From: an uncultured Oscillospiraceae bacterium
GTDB lineage: Bacteria > Bacillota > Clostridia > Oscillospirales > Ruminococcaceae
Reading direction: 5' to 3'
Assembly (NCBI GenBank): GCA_934462925.1
Contig: CAKSIT010000014.1
Coordinates: 1-64,000, forward strand
Length of the DNA stretch: 64,000 nucleotides
Part shown: piece after piece, positions 8,744 through 17,604 of the stretch
How the letters are laid out: every line of letters begins with the position of its first letter
Position numbering within the stretch: position 1 is the first letter of the stretch
Program-made: the position numbers and the translations under genes
The notes under the pieces: model-generated
Databases searched by the model: none
Told to the model about the DNA's origin: nothing
What the model saw: the letters and a program-made list of their open reading frames with translations, nothing else

Positions 8744-9799
8744 TCAGATGCCCGAAAGGAGCTTCTTCTCCATCTCCGTGCGGTCGTTGCTGTACTCAAG
8801 CGCGGTTTCGTAGGATATCTGTCCCGTTTTGTAGAGCTTTGCAAGGCTCTCCGTGAGCGTCTGCATTCCGAGCTGGGTGCTGCCTTGCATAACCGTTTCC
8901 ATCTGCGGTATCTTGTTAGAGCGGATAAGGTTCTTTACCGCGTCCGTGCCGAGCATAACCTCGACTGCCGCAACGCGCCCCTTCTTGTCCGAACGCGGAA
9001 CAAGGCTCTGCGCGATAATGCCCTGAAGCATATTGGAAAGCTGGTTGCGCACCTGGTCCTGCGCGTGAATGGGGCAGGCGTCGATTATACGGTCTATCGT
9101 CTGCGCGGCGGAGGACGTGTGCAGCGTGCCGAATACAAGGTGACCCGTTTCAGCCGCCGTCATGGCAAGGGAGATGGTTTCGTAGTCGCGCATCTCGCCG
9201 ATGAGGATAACGTCGGGGTCTTCACGCAGGGCGCTGCGCAGCGCGTAGCCGAACGTGGGAACATCCCTGCCGATTTCACGCTGGTGGATAGTAGCCTTTT
9301 CCTGCGTGTAGCGGTACTCGATAGGGTCTTCTATGGTGATTACATGGCATGCGCGCGTTTTGTTGATATGCTCTATCATAGCGGCAAGGGTAGTGGACTT
9401 GCCCGCGCCCGTAGGACCTGTTACAAGCACCAGTCCGCGGCGCTTTTTGGCAAGGTCAAGCAGAACGGGGGGCATTTTAAGCTCCTCGAGCGAGGGTATC
9501 TCGGCGTTGAGCAGACGGATACAGCAAGCGAGCCTGCCGCCCTGACGGAACACGTTAACGCGCTGCCTTGCGCCGTTTTTCAGCTCAAAGGAGAAGTCTA
9601 TGTCGTTGCCCTCGGTGAGCTGCTTTTCCTGCTCGGCGGAGAGAATGGAGAGAATGGTGCGGTTTACTACCTGGTCGGAAAGCTCGGTGTACTTGCGCAG
9701 CTCGCCGTTCACGCGCACAACTGTCGGCAGCCCGACGGTAAGATGAATGTCCGAGGCGTTCATTTCGCGCGCCTGCATGATAAATTCTTCAAAAGTCAT
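8744..9799 (-). CDS. pilT: Type IV pilus retraction ATPase PilT
   Basis: A 351-residue hexameric secretion ATPase of the PilT subfamily. It has an N-terminal PAS-like domain (MNASDIHLTVGLPTVVRVNG), Walker A GPTGAGKST near residue 130, an Asp box, Walker B (DVILIGEMRD), a His box (TAAETGHLVFGTLHT) and the PilT-specific C-terminal segment AVKNLIRSNKIPQM. It powers pilus depolymerisation at the inner face of the membrane. The length is normal. The start has a GAAAGGAC site. It lies 17 bp downstream of a CobU-like gene. No pilB, pilC or pilin gene is in the window, so its machinery must be elsewhere. Confidence 0.93.
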   Translation of the reverse strand: MTFEEFIMQAREMNASDIHLTVGLPTVVRVNGELRKYTELSDQVVNRTILSILSAEQEKQLTEGNDIDFSFELKNGARQRVNVFRQGGRLACCIRLLNAEIPSLEELKMPPVLLDLAKKRRGLVLVTGPTGAGKSTTLAAMIEHINKTRACHVITIEDPIEYRYTQEKATIHQREIGRDVPTFGYALRSALREDPDVILIGEMRDYETISLAMTAAETGHLVFGTLHTSSAAQTIDRIIDACPIHAQDQVRNQLSNMLQGIIAQSLVPRSDKKGRVAAVEVMLGTDAVKNLIRSNKIPQMETVMQGSTQLGMQTLTESLAKLYKTGQISYETALEYSNDRTEMEKKLLSGI

Positions 9800-9816
9800 G
9801 ATTTATGTCCTTTCGC

Positions 9817-10362
9817 TTACTTTATTTTGAACTGAATGCCGCTTGCGGAGAAGAACACCTCGTCCGAGGTGTTTGCTATGCGCTGGTTTACGCTGCCGAG
9901 AATCTGGCGGAACAGCGCCTGCGAAGCGTCGTGCGGTGTCACGGAGAAGCCCGTTTCAAGCGTGATGATTATCATGCTGCCGTCAAGCTCCTCGATTCTT
10001 TCGCGCATAGCCATAACGTCGTCTATAATGCGCTTTTCAATTTCCTTTTTAAGCTGCGGGGAGGCCGCCGCGGGGTCGGGACACATCTCCTCCATAATAA
10101 GCTGCGTGTAGCTTTGCAGGCTGTCGAAGATAACGAATTTGTGGTCGGTTATCTTATCCGCGGGAGCGCCCGAAACGCTCGTTACAATGTCCCATTCCAC
10201 AAAATTCTTTTTGTTGTCGAACTCGATTCTGTGGAGGGTGTCCTCGTCAACGCTGCTGCCTGCCCTGAGATACAGAACATAGTCGCACGCTGCGAAATAC
10301 GTTGCAGCCCAGCGGCTTTTTCCGCTGGAAGCGCCGCCCGTAATAAGGATATTTCTGGACAT
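9817..10362 (-). CDS. CobU-like P-loop protein (adenosylcobinamide kinase family), divergent
   Basis: A 181-residue protein aligning end to end with CobU: P-loop ITGGASSGKS at residues 7-16, and the C-terminal signature VNQRIANTSDEVFF..SGIQFKIK. In CobU this enzyme phosphorylates adenosylcobinamide and then transfers GMP through a histidine. The corresponding region here reads HRIEFDNKKNFVEW, so the usual His pair is replaced, and the NEVG motif reads LETG. It may therefore act only as a kinase or do something else. It is co-directional with pilT, and no other cobalamin genes are present. The start follows a weak GGAAGGA site. Confidence 0.7.
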   Translation of the reverse strand: MSRNILITGGASSGKSRWAATYFAACDYVLYLRAGSSVDEDTLHRIEFDNKKNFVEWDIVTSVSGAPADKITDHKFVIFDSLQSYTQLIMEEMCPDPAAASPQLKKEIEKRIIDDVMAMRERIEELDGSMIIITLETGFSVTPHDASQALFRQILGSVNQRIANTSDEVFFSASGIQFKIK

Positions 10363-10640
10363 ATGCGTTCATTCCTTCCTTTCAGATAGTAGCCGCGCCG
10401 TCTGCGGCTCAAGCACCATAAATCAATTTTAACACAGTTTGGAATGATTGTAAATAGATTTGTGAAAATTCATCAATCTAACAAAAAATCGCAGCGCGTT
10501 TTTGGCAGTTTTTTGGGGAGCGCCGCGTGTCGGCTCATGCGCGCGCGGTTCGGGTACGGCTCATAAACGGCGTGGCTGAACGCGCGGACGGCGTTTGTGA
10601 GCAAAATGTGAAAAAATTGTGACAAAAATTGCTTTTCCTA

Positions 10641-10669
10641 TTGAAAAAGCGGAAAATATGTGTTATAAT
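10641..10669 (+). promoter_or_regulatory. Sigma-A promoter of the DHH phosphoesterase gene
   Basis: TTGAAA (10641-10646), 17-bp spacer, TATAAT (10664-10669). The rest of the divergent spacer (10363-10640) is GC-rich with runs of A/T and shows no gene. Confidence 0.8.
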
Positions 10670-10728
10670 ATATTGGACGTGGGTAAATGTCTGACGTTCG
10701 ACCGATATCGTTAAGGAGCTTTTTTGAG

Positions 10729-11751
10729 ATGTACCCTAAGCTAAGTGAGCTTGTGACGCTGCTGAAAGGTCACAGAGTCTTTATCCAGACGCATAATTTC
10801 CCCGACCCCGACGCCATAGCCAGCGCTTTCGGGCTTCAGGTCCTGCTCGAAAAATTCGGCATAAGGACGACGATATGCCACCACGGCATGGTTGAGCGCA
10901 CCACCACGATGAACATGGTAACGGAGTTCGGCATTAAAATGACGTCCGACCTTGACATTAAGGACATGACGAACGAGGACTACATTATTACTGTAGATTC
11001 GCAAAAGGGCAACGCCAACATTCTCGACCTTATCGGCGACGAGGTTGCGTGTATAGACCACCACCCGACGTTCTGCCCAGCGGACTACAAATATAAGGAC
11101 ATACGCATAGTGGGCAGCTGCGCCACAATAATCGCGGACTACTACCGCCAGTACAAGATAGATATGCCCGAAAGCGTTGCGACGGCGTTGCTTTACGGGC
11201 TTAAAATGGACACGCGCGACTTTACGCGCGGCGTTACGGAGCTTGACGTGCAGATATTCGGCTACCTGTTCCCGAAGGCGAACAGCGTGCTTATCCGCCG
11301 ATTCCAGTCGGGCGTTATACAGTACGACGAGCTTGAGGCGTTTGTCGATTCCATGCGCGACATTCAGATATTCGGGGGCGTGGCGTTCGCGTTCCTTAAT
11401 TTCGAGTGCGCGGACGCGTTTGTGGCTACCGTATGCGACTTTATACAGAACCTTGACGTGGTGAATTTTGCGGTGGTATATTCCCGCCGCGAAAACGGCT
11501 TCAAGTTCTCCGTGCGTTCAGAGCTTGACGAGCTTAACGCCGGCAAGATAGCCGAGGAGGCTCTGCACGACGTCGGCAGCGGCGGCGGGCATAAGTCCAT
11601 GGCGGGCGGCTTTGCCGCAGAGGACAAGCTGCTCGGCATGAGCGTGGATTTCAACAAGACGATACAGAACCTTTTCCTTTCCGTTATCCGCAGGATAAAG
11701 GGCGACCCTATCGAGGGGGAAGCGCAGGAGGAAAAGCAGGAGGTCAAATAA
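10729..11751 (+). CDS. DHH/DHHA1 phosphoesterase (NrnA-like)
   Basis: A 340-residue protein with the DHH active-site motifs: FPDPDAIASAFGL (motif I), IITVDSQ (motif II), CIDHHPT (motif III) and a C-terminal DHHA1 GSGGGHKSMAGG loop that binds substrate. NrnA-type relatives degrade nanoRNA or pAp and some cleave cyclic dinucleotide products; which applies here cannot be told. The start at 10729 is chosen for AAGGAG ten bases upstream, although an in-frame ATG exists at 10687. It is a single gene between its own promoter and a terminator at 11755-11785. Confidence 0.88.
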   Translation: MYPKLSELVTLLKGHRVFIQTHNFPDPDAIASAFGLQVLLEKFGIRTTICHHGMVERTTTMNMVTEFGIKMTSDLDIKDMTNEDYIITVDSQKGNANILDLIGDEVACIDHHPTFCPADYKYKDIRIVGSCATIIADYYRQYKIDMPESVATALLYGLKMDTRDFTRGVTELDVQIFGYLFPKANSVLIRRFQSGVIQYDELEAFVDSMRDIQIFGGVAFAFLNFECADAFVATVCDFIQNLDVVNFAVVYSRRENGFKFSVRSELDELNAGKIAEEALHDVGSGGGHKSMAGGFAAEDKLLGMSVDFNKTIQNLFLSVIRRIKGDPIEGEAQEEKQEVK

Positions 11752-11754
11752 AGC

Positions 11755-11785
11755 AAATGCTCCCTGTTTTCGGGGGGCATTTTTT
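11755..11785 (+). terminator. Terminator after the DHH gene
   Basis: Stem aaatgctccc (11755-11764) with ggggggcattt (from 11772), followed by a T-run at 11780-11785. Confidence 0.75.
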
Positions 11786-11839
11786 GCGCGCGGATTTTCC
11801 CGACGCCCGTCGATTTTGCAAAAAAATGTGAATATTATA

Positions 11840-11868
11840 TTGAAATCTGTAGAGAAATGTGTTATACT
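11840..11868 (+). promoter_or_regulatory. Sigma-A promoter of carB
   Basis: TTGAAA (11840-11845), 17-bp spacer, TATACT (11863-11868). An ~86-base leader contains a small gggctt/aagccc hairpin. No PyrR-box-like sequence was recognised. Confidence 0.75.
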
Positions 11869-11954
11869 TAATTGAATAGGGCTTACAAAGCCCGAGCCGC
11901 CGAAAGCGGTATATAATAAATGTCGTGTCAAAGGCACGGGACGGGAGAAACGGA

Positions 11955-14900
11955 ATGCCAAAGAAGCAGGATATCAAAAAAATCCTTATAATCGGTTCAG
12001 GTCCTATTATAATAGGGCAGGCGTGCGAGTTCGACTATTCGGGAACTCAGGCGTGTAAGGCGCTTAAGAAGCTGGGCTACGAGATAGTTCTTGTAAACTC
12101 AAACCCCGCAACGATAATGACCGACCCCGACGTTGCGGACATCACCTACATAGAGCCGCTAAACGTTGAAAGGCTCACGCAGATAATCGACAAGGAGCGC
12201 CCCGACGCGCTTTTGCCCAACCTCGGCGGGCAGTCGGGTCTTAACCTTTGCTCCGAGCTTAATCAGGCGGGAGTGCTTGAAAAGTACGGCGTAAAGGTAA
12301 TCGGCGTGCAGGTGGACGCTATCGAGCGCGGCGAGGACCGCATAGAGTTCAAGCACACCATGCAGAAGCTTGGCATTGAAATGCCCCGCAGCGAGGTTGC
12401 GTATTCCGTTGAGGAGGCGCTTGCAATCGCTGAAAAGCTGCATTACCCCGTGGTGCTGCGCCCCGCGTACACAATGGGCGGCGCAGGCGGCGGCCTTGTT
12501 TATAATGTAGACGAGCTTAAGGTGGTATGCGCGCGCGGCTTGCAGGCGTCAATCGTTCATCAGGTGCTGGTTGAGGAATCCATCAGCGGCTGGGAGGAGC
12601 TTGAGCTTGAGGTTGTACGCGACGCGGACGACAACGTTATCACCGTTTGCTTTATAGAGAATATCGACCCCATAGGCGTACACACGGGCGACAGCTTCTG
12701 CTCCGCGCCCATGCTCACCATAAGCGAGGACGTGCAGAAGAGGCTTCAGGAGTACTCCTACAGCATTGTAAGAGCCATTGAGGTAATAGGCGGCTGCAAC
12801 TGCCAGTTCGCGCACGACCCCGTTTCGGGCAGAATCGTCGTAATCGAGATTAACCCGCGCACCTCGCGCTCGTCCGCGCTCGCTTCAAAGGCTACGGGCT
12901 TCCCGATAGCGCTTGTTTCCGCAATGCTCGCGTGCGGGCTTACGCTCAGCGAGATACCCTGCGGCAAGTACGGCACGCTCGACAAGTACGTTCCCGACGG
13001 CGACTATGTAGTTATCAAGTTCGCAAGGTGGGCGTTTGAGAAGTTCAAGGGCGCGCAGGACAAGCTCGGCACGCAGATGAAGGCGGTAGGCGAGGTAATG
13101 TCCATAGGCAAGACCTATAAAGAGGCGTTCCAGAAGGCTATCCGCTCGCTTGAAACGGGCAGGTACGGCTTAGGCTTCGCAAAGGACTTTCACGACCTTT
13201 CCAAGGACGAGCTGCTCGCAAAGCTGCGCTATCCCACGAGCGAGCGCCAGTTCGTTATATACGAGGCGCTGCGCAAGGGCGCGACTATCGACGAGATATA
13301 CGAGCTTACCAAGATAAAGCACTGGTTCTTACAGCAGATGAAGGAGCTTGTTGACGAGGAAAACGCGCTTATCGCGAACAAGGGCGCAGTTCCCGCGGAG
13401 GGCGCGCTCCGTCAGGCAAAGCTCGACGGCTTCAGCGACCGTTACCTTTCGCAGATACTCGGCGTTACCGAGGAGCAGATACGCGACGCGCGGCTGTCCT
13501 ACGGCATACGCGAGGCGTGGGAGGGCGTACACGTAAGCGGCACGGAGAACGCGGCGTATTACTACTCGTCCTATAACATTCCCGAGGACGAGAGTCCCGT
13601 TTCCGACAAACCGAAAATCATGATACTCGGCGGCGGTCCAAACAGAATAGGGCAGGGTATCGAGTTCGACTATTGCTGCGTTCATGCGGCGCTCGCGCTC
13701 AGAAAGCTCGGGTTCGAGTCGATAATCGTAAACTGCAACCCCGAGACCGTTTCCACCGACTACGACACCTCGGACAAGCTTTATTTCGAGCCGCTCACGC
13801 TCGAGGACGTGCTTGCTATCCACGACAAGGAGAAGCCCGTCGGCGTTATCGCGCAGTTTGGCGGGCAGACTCCGCTCAACCTCGCAAACGACCTTAAAAA
13901 GTACGGCGTGAACATTCTCGGCACGACCCCCGAGACCATAGACCTTGCAGAGGACAGAGACCGGTTCCGCGCAATGATGGAGAAGCTCGGCATACCCATG
14001 CCCGAGAGCGGAATGGCTGTAAACGTGGACGAAGCGCTTGAAATCGCCAACAGGATAGGCTACCCCGTAATGGTACGCCCGTCGTACGTTCTTGGCGGCA
14101 GGGGAATGGAGATTGTTCACGACGACGACATGATGCGCGTTTACATGGCGGCAGCCGTTGGCGTTACCCCCGACAGACCCATACTTATCGACCGCTTCCT
14201 GCACCACGCTACGGAGTGCGAGGCGGACGCGATTTCCGACGGAAAGCACTGCTTCGTGCCTGCCGTTATGGAGCATATCGAGCTTGCGGGCGTTCATTCG
14301 GGCGACTCCGCGTGCATTCTCCCCGCAAAGAACCTTACCGAAAAGCAGATAGCGACCATAAAGGACTACACAAAGCGCATTGCCGTTGAGATGAACGTTT
14401 GCGGCCTTATGAATATGCAGTACGCAATCGAGGACGACACCGTTTACGTGCTTGAAGCGAACCCGCGCGCGTCGCGCACCGTTCCGCTTGTATCAAAGGT
14501 ATGCGGCATAAACATGGTGCAGATAGCGACCGAGATAATCACTTCTTCCATCACGGGCAAGGCTTCTCCCGTACCCGAGCTTCACGACAGGAAGATACTC
14601 CACTACGGCGTTAAGGAAGCTGTTTTCCCGTTCAATATGTTCCAGGAGGTAGACCCCGTACTCGGCCCTGAGATGCGCTCCACGGGCGAGGTGCTTGGCA
14701 TTTCCCGCTCGTTCGGCGAGGCGTACTACAAGGCGCAGGAGGCTACGCAGACAAGGCTTCCCGTCGAGGGTACGGTGCTTCTTAGCGTATGCGACCGCGA
14801 CAAGCCCGAGCTTCTTGAGATAGCAAAGGCGTTCAGCGACATCGGTTTCAGCATAATTGCAACGGGCAAGACCTACGAAATGATACAGCAGGCGGGCATA

Positions 14901-15173
14901 CCCGCAAAGCACGTCCTCAAGCTTTACGAGGGCAGACCCAACATTGCCGACCTCATAGCAAACGGCGATATCCAGCTTATAATCAACACCCCCGCGGGCA
15001 AGGACAGCGTTACGGACGACAGTTATATCCGCAAGGCAGCGATAAAGCACAGGATTCCCTACATCACGACAATGGCAGCCGCAAAGGCAAGCGCAGAGGG
15101 CATCAAGGCGATAAAGGAGAACACGCACCTCGGCGTAAGGTCGCTCCAGTCCCACCACGCCGACATAATCTGA
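11955..15173 (+). CDS. carB: Carbamoyl-phosphate synthase large subunit
   Basis: A 1072-residue CarB. It makes carbamoyl phosphate from ammonia (delivered by CarA), bicarbonate and two ATP. It has two homologous ATP-grasp halves, beginning KKILIIGSGPIIIGQACEFDYSG near residue 7 and KIMILGGGPNRIGQGIEFDYC near 550. Conserved ATP-site and carboxylate residues are visible (EINPRTSRSSALASKATG, LEANPRASRTVPLVSK). A C-terminal MGS-like regulatory domain ends in NTPAGKDSVTDD. The start at 11955 fits MPKK and a GGGAG site; an earlier TTG-type start at 11925 is unlikely. carA is not adjacent. The product feeds both ArgF and PyrB, which are in this window. Confidence 0.97.
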   Translation: MPKKQDIKKILIIGSGPIIIGQACEFDYSGTQACKALKKLGYEIVLVNSNPATIMTDPDVADITYIEPLNVERLTQIIDKERPDALLPNLGGQSGLNLCSELNQAGVLEKYGVKVIGVQVDAIERGEDRIEFKHTMQKLGIEMPRSEVAYSVEEALAIAEKLHYPVVLRPAYTMGGAGGGLVYNVDELKVVCARGLQASIVHQVLVEESISGWEELELEVVRDADDNVITVCFIENIDPIGVHTGDSFCSAPMLTISEDVQKRLQEYSYSIVRAIEVIGGCNCQFAHDPVSGRIVVIEINPRTSRSSALASKATGFPIALVSAMLACGLTLSEIPCGKYGTLDKYVPDGDYVVIKFARWAFEKFKGAQDKLGTQMKAVGEVMSIGKTYKEAFQKAIRSLETGRYGLGFAKDFHDLSKDELLAKLRYPTSERQFVIYEALRKGATIDEIYELTKIKHWFLQQMKELVDEENALIANKGAVPAEGALRQAKLDGFSDRYLSQILGVTEEQIRDARLSYGIREAWEGVHVSGTENAAYYYSSYNIPEDESPVSDKPKIMILGGGPNRIGQGIEFDYCCVHAALALRKLGFESIIVNCNPETVSTDYDTSDKLYFEPLTLEDVLAIHDKEKPVGVIAQFGGQTPLNLANDLKKYGVNILGTTPETIDLAEDRDRFRAMMEKLGIPMPESGMAVNVDEALEIANRIGYPVMVRPSYVLGGRGMEIVHDDDMMRVYMAAAVGVTPDRPILIDRFLHHATECEADAISDGKHCFVPAVMEHIELAGVHSGDSACILPAKNLTEKQIATIKDYTKRIAVEMNVCGLMNMQYAIEDDTVYVLEANPRASRTVPLVSKVCGINMVQIATEIITSSITGKASPVPELHDRKILHYGVKEAVFPFNMFQEVDPVLGPEMRSTGEVLGISRSFGEAYYKAQEATQTRLPVEGTVLLSVCDRDKPELLEIAKAFSDIGFSIIATGKTYEMIQQAGIPAKHVLKLYEGRPNIADLIANGDIQLIINTPAGKDSVTDDSYIRKAAIKHRIPYITTMAAAKASAEGIKAIKENTHLGVRSLQSHHADII

Positions 15174-15178
15174 GCAGA

Positions 15179-15352
15179 GCCGGTAGCCCGGCGGGCAGCC
15201 GGTAGCCCGGCGGGCAATTCCGGCTGAATGGGCGTGTTGGCGTGCGCTGTCACACGCAGGCATACGCGCTGGCTAGCGCGGCGGTCGGCTTAGCGCATAA
15301 CGCCGCCCGCGTGTGACAGCCGCCGCTGTCGCGGCTCATTCAGCCGGAATTG
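15179..15352. repeat. Tandem 19-mers and large nested inverted repeat after carB
   Basis: Two back-to-back copies of gccggtagcccggcgggca (15179-15197, 15198-15216) lead into a nested palindrome. A 16-bp outer perfect arm (15215-15230 with 15337-15352) encloses an 11-bp inner arm (15247-15257 with 15309-15319) and a small central stem near 15266-15279. There is no coding sense. The layout resembles a palindromic intergenic repeat or small non-autonomous element in a convergent spacer. Confidence 0.65.
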
Positions 15353-15378
15353 GCAGCGGGGACTCCCCGCCGACCGAC

Positions 15379-15415
15379 AAAATGCCGCAGAACGGAGCGC
15401 TCTGCGGCATTTTTT
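15379..15415. terminator. Bidirectional terminator between carB and pduL
   Basis: aaaatgccgcag (15379-15390) pairs with ctgcggcattt (from 15402). There is a T-run on the plus side and TTTT on the minus side, serving the convergent carB and pduL genes. Confidence 0.8.
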
Positions 15416-15434
15416 ATGTAGTTTGCGCGCTTTG

Positions 15435-16013
15435 TTAAAGCGACTTGATTATCTCGCCCATGAGGCCGGGGACTGCGCCTATAGCGTTGGATTCGTCGGT
15501 GTCGATGTGCATTGCGTCTGCGAACTTGTCGCTTACTCTTACTACAACGTCGCCGAGGATAGCGGTTCTGCCGTTGGTTACGCACTTAACCCAAACAACG
15601 TCCTTGTTCTTTATGCCGAGCTTTTCAGCGGTCTCGGGAATCATGTGGATATGGCGCTTTGCAACGATAACGCCCTCCTTGATGGTGACCTCGCCCGCAG
15701 GACCGCGCAGCGTGCAGCCGGGAGTGCCTGCAACGTCGCCGCTCTCGCGGATATCTATGCCAAGACCGATGGAGCGCGCGTCAGTCGCGGAAAGCTCTAC
15801 CTGGTCTGCGGGACGGCACGGACCGAGAATGCTTACGTTTGCAAGCTCCTTCTTAGGGCCTACTACCGTTACGCGCTCCTCACAGGCGTACTGCCCGGGC
15901 TGGGAGAGGTCCTTCTTCTTTGTAAGCTCGTGACCCTTGCCGAAAAGAATCTCGAGCGTTTCCTTTGTAACGTGAACGTGACGCGCCGATGTTTCAATGA
16001 GAATTTCTGCCAT
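15435..16013 (-). CDS. PduL-type phosphate propanoyltransferase/phosphotransacetylase
   Basis: A 192-residue PduL-family enzyme. It interconverts acyl-CoA and acyl phosphate, unrelated in fold to Pta. Two repeated beta-barrel halves are visible, each with metal-ligand histidines: ETSARHVHVTKE at about residues 7-18 and VIVAKRHIHMIPETAEKLG near 115. LGPCRPADQVELSATDARSIG is the family core. No microcompartment targeting extension and no shell genes are seen, so it probably serves general acetyl- or propionyl-phosphate metabolism. The start has CTGGAGGAAAA upstream. Confidence 0.9.
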   Translation of the reverse strand: MAEILIETSARHVHVTKETLEILFGKGHELTKKKDLSQPGQYACEERVTVVGPKKELANVSILGPCRPADQVELSATDARSIGLGIDIRESGDVAGTPGCTLRGPAGEVTIKEGVIVAKRHIHMIPETAEKLGIKNKDVVWVKCVTNGRTAILGDVVVRVSDKFADAMHIDTDESNAIGAVPGLMGEIIKSL

Positions 16014-16123
16014 TTTATTTTCCTCCAGTAAAATATATACCCGCTAATGCGGAGGGCATAGCCCTGCATAGCATAATTATACAACTTTCCGCAAAAAAAA
16101 TCAATAGGAATGCAAAAAAACTA

Positions 16124-16180
16124 TTGCATTTTCGGTGAAAGTGTGGTATGATATGAAATTGAAAGTGAAAATCAAAATCA
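16124..16180 (+). promoter_or_regulatory. Promoter and Fur/Zur-box-like operator of the zinc uptake operon
   Basis: TTGCAT (16124-16129), 17-bp spacer, TATGAT (16147-16152), followed by TGAAAATCAAAATCA (16166-16180). This matches the 7-1-7 Fur-family box TGATAATnATTATCA at 12 of the 14 specified positions or the free centre. It lies at or just past the expected transcription start, where a metal-loaded repressor would block its own operon. Confidence 0.65.
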
Positions 16181-16202
16181 AATTTAGCGAGGGGGAATCA
16201 CC

Positions 16203-16640
16203 GTGAGCGGCTATAACACAAAACAGCGCGACGAGATACTGGGATTTTTCAACAGGCACGCGGGCGGGTGCTTCACCGCTAAGGATATTATAAGAAGCGG
16301 CGAGGTTTCCGTGGGCGAGGCTACGGTGTACCGCACGCTGTCGCGGCTTGCGGGGCAGGGCGTTCTCAGGCGGTTTACGGACGGCGAGGACGGCGCTTCC
16401 TATAAGCTGGGCGGGGAGGAGTGCAGCTGCCACTTTCACCTTAAATGCGAGAGCTGCGGGCGCGTTATACACATGGACTGCGGCTTTATGGCGGACATGA
16501 AGCGCCACATAGAAAGCAGCCACGGCTTTATGGTGGACATAGGCAAAACGGTGATTTACGGCCTGTGCGCAGACTGCTCCGACGGGAAAACGCATACCGA
16601 GTGCGACTGCTGCGCGCACGACGGGGGAGGGGACTTATGA
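16203..16640 (+). CDS. Fur-family regulator, Zur-like
   Basis: A 145-residue Fur-family repressor. The N-terminal winged helix (TAKDIIRSGEVSVGEATVYRTLSRLAGQGVLRR) is followed by the dimerisation/metal domain with HFHLKCESCGRVIH and a C-terminal Cys cluster (CADCS, CDCC) for the structural zinc. The first gene of a metal ABC operon overlaps it (ATGA), which argues for zinc sensing (Zur) rather than iron. The start is GTG after GAGGGGGAA. Manganese sensing remains possible. Confidence 0.85.
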   Translation: MSGYNTKQRDEILGFFNRHAGGCFTAKDIIRSGEVSVGEATVYRTLSRLAGQGVLRRFTDGEDGASYKLGGEECSCHFHLKCESCGRVIHMDCGFMADMKRHIESSHGFMVDIGKTVIYGLCADCSDGKTHTECDCCAHDGGGDL

Positions 16641-17602
16641 AAAAGCTTATAGCGGCGGCGCTGGTCGGGGCGCTGCTTTTGGTGAGCGGCTGCGCCGTAA
16701 AGCCCGCCGACGACGACGGAAAGCCCGTTGTCGTTACGACTATATTCCCCGCCTACGACATGGCGCGCGCCGTTTTCGGCGAGAGCGCAGACATTGTGCT
16801 GCTGCTGAAGCCCGGAATGGAGAGCCACAGCTACGACCCGTCCGCGCGGGATATCGTGAAGATAAGCCTGTGCGACCTGTTTGTGTACAACGGCGGCGAA
16901 AGCGACCAATGGGTGGAGAACATTCTGTCCTCAACGGACGGCGTGGAAACGTTCCGCATGACGGCGTGCGTTGACGAGCTTTACGAGGAACACGTTGACG
17001 GAATGCAGGAGGACGAGCATTCGCACGACCACGAGGAGCATGACGACCACGACGACCACGACCACGAGGAATACGACGAACACGTGTGGACGTCCCCGAA
17101 AAACGCGCTTTTGATTTTGCAGGGGCTGTGTGCGAAAGCGGCGGAGCTGTTCCCCGAGAACGCCGCGGATTACGAGCGCCGCGCGGCGGCGTACGCCGAG
17201 CGGATAACCGCGCTTGACGAGAGCTTTGCGCAGCTGCTTGACGGCGAGGAGCGCCCGTTCATCTTTGGCGACCGCTTTCCGCTGCTCTACTTTTTCAAGG
17301 AATACGGACTGTCGTATTACGCGGCGTTCCCGGGGTGCGGCAGCGAGGTAGAGCCGTCCGCGCAGACGGTGACGTTTTTGCTTGAAAAGCTGCGCGGCGG
17401 CGACGTTCTGCCTGCGGTGTTCTGCATTGAGCTTTCAAACAGAAAGCTTGCGCAGACGCTCGCGGACGAGGCGGGGCTGCCCGTGGTGGAGTTCCACACC
17501 TGCCATAACATTACAGCGGAAGATTTTGCCGCGGGCGAAACATGGGTTACGCTTATGCAGAGAAACTATGACGCGCTTTGTGCGTTTGAAAAGAAGGAAT
17601 AG
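16637..17602 (+). CDS. znuA: Zinc ABC transporter substrate-binding lipoprotein
   Basis: A 321-residue ZnuA/AdcA-type lipoprotein. The signal peptide ends in a lipobox (LLVSGCA, Cys near residue 20). The body is a cluster 9 binding protein with metal His ligands (KPGMESHSYDPS and EEYDEHVWTSPKNA). Between them lies a long His/Asp/Glu-rich loop, roughly residues 124-150, typical of zinc rather than manganese binders. It captures metal outside the membrane and hands it to ZnuB. The start overlaps the regulator's stop codon. Its length is usual. Confidence 0.92.
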   Translation: MKKLIAAALVGALLLVSGCAVKPADDDGKPVVVTTIFPAYDMARAVFGESADIVLLLKPGMESHSYDPSARDIVKISLCDLFVYNGGESDQWVENILSSTDGVETFRMTACVDELYEEHVDGMQEDEHSHDHEEHDDHDDHDHEEYDEHVWTSPKNALLILQGLCAKAAELFPENAADYERRAAAYAERITALDESFAQLLDGEERPFIFGDRFPLLYFFKEYGLSYYAAFPGCGSEVEPSAQTVTFLLEKLRGGDVLPAVFCIELSNRKLAQTLADEAGLPVVEFHTCHNITAEDFAAGETWVTLMQRNYDALCAFEKKE

Positions 17603-17604
17603 GC

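Noticed and set aside
8885..9835. Long plus-strand frame opposite pilT
   Set aside because: It mirrors the codon structure of a certain gene (PilT), has no family features and no ribosome site. Similar mirror frames at 4791-5690, 13329-14297, 52143-53459 and 60446-61636 were dropped for the same reason.
11869..11954. PyrR-type attenuator before carB
   Set aside because: No recognisable PyrR binding sequence or terminator/antiterminator pair; only a small hairpin.
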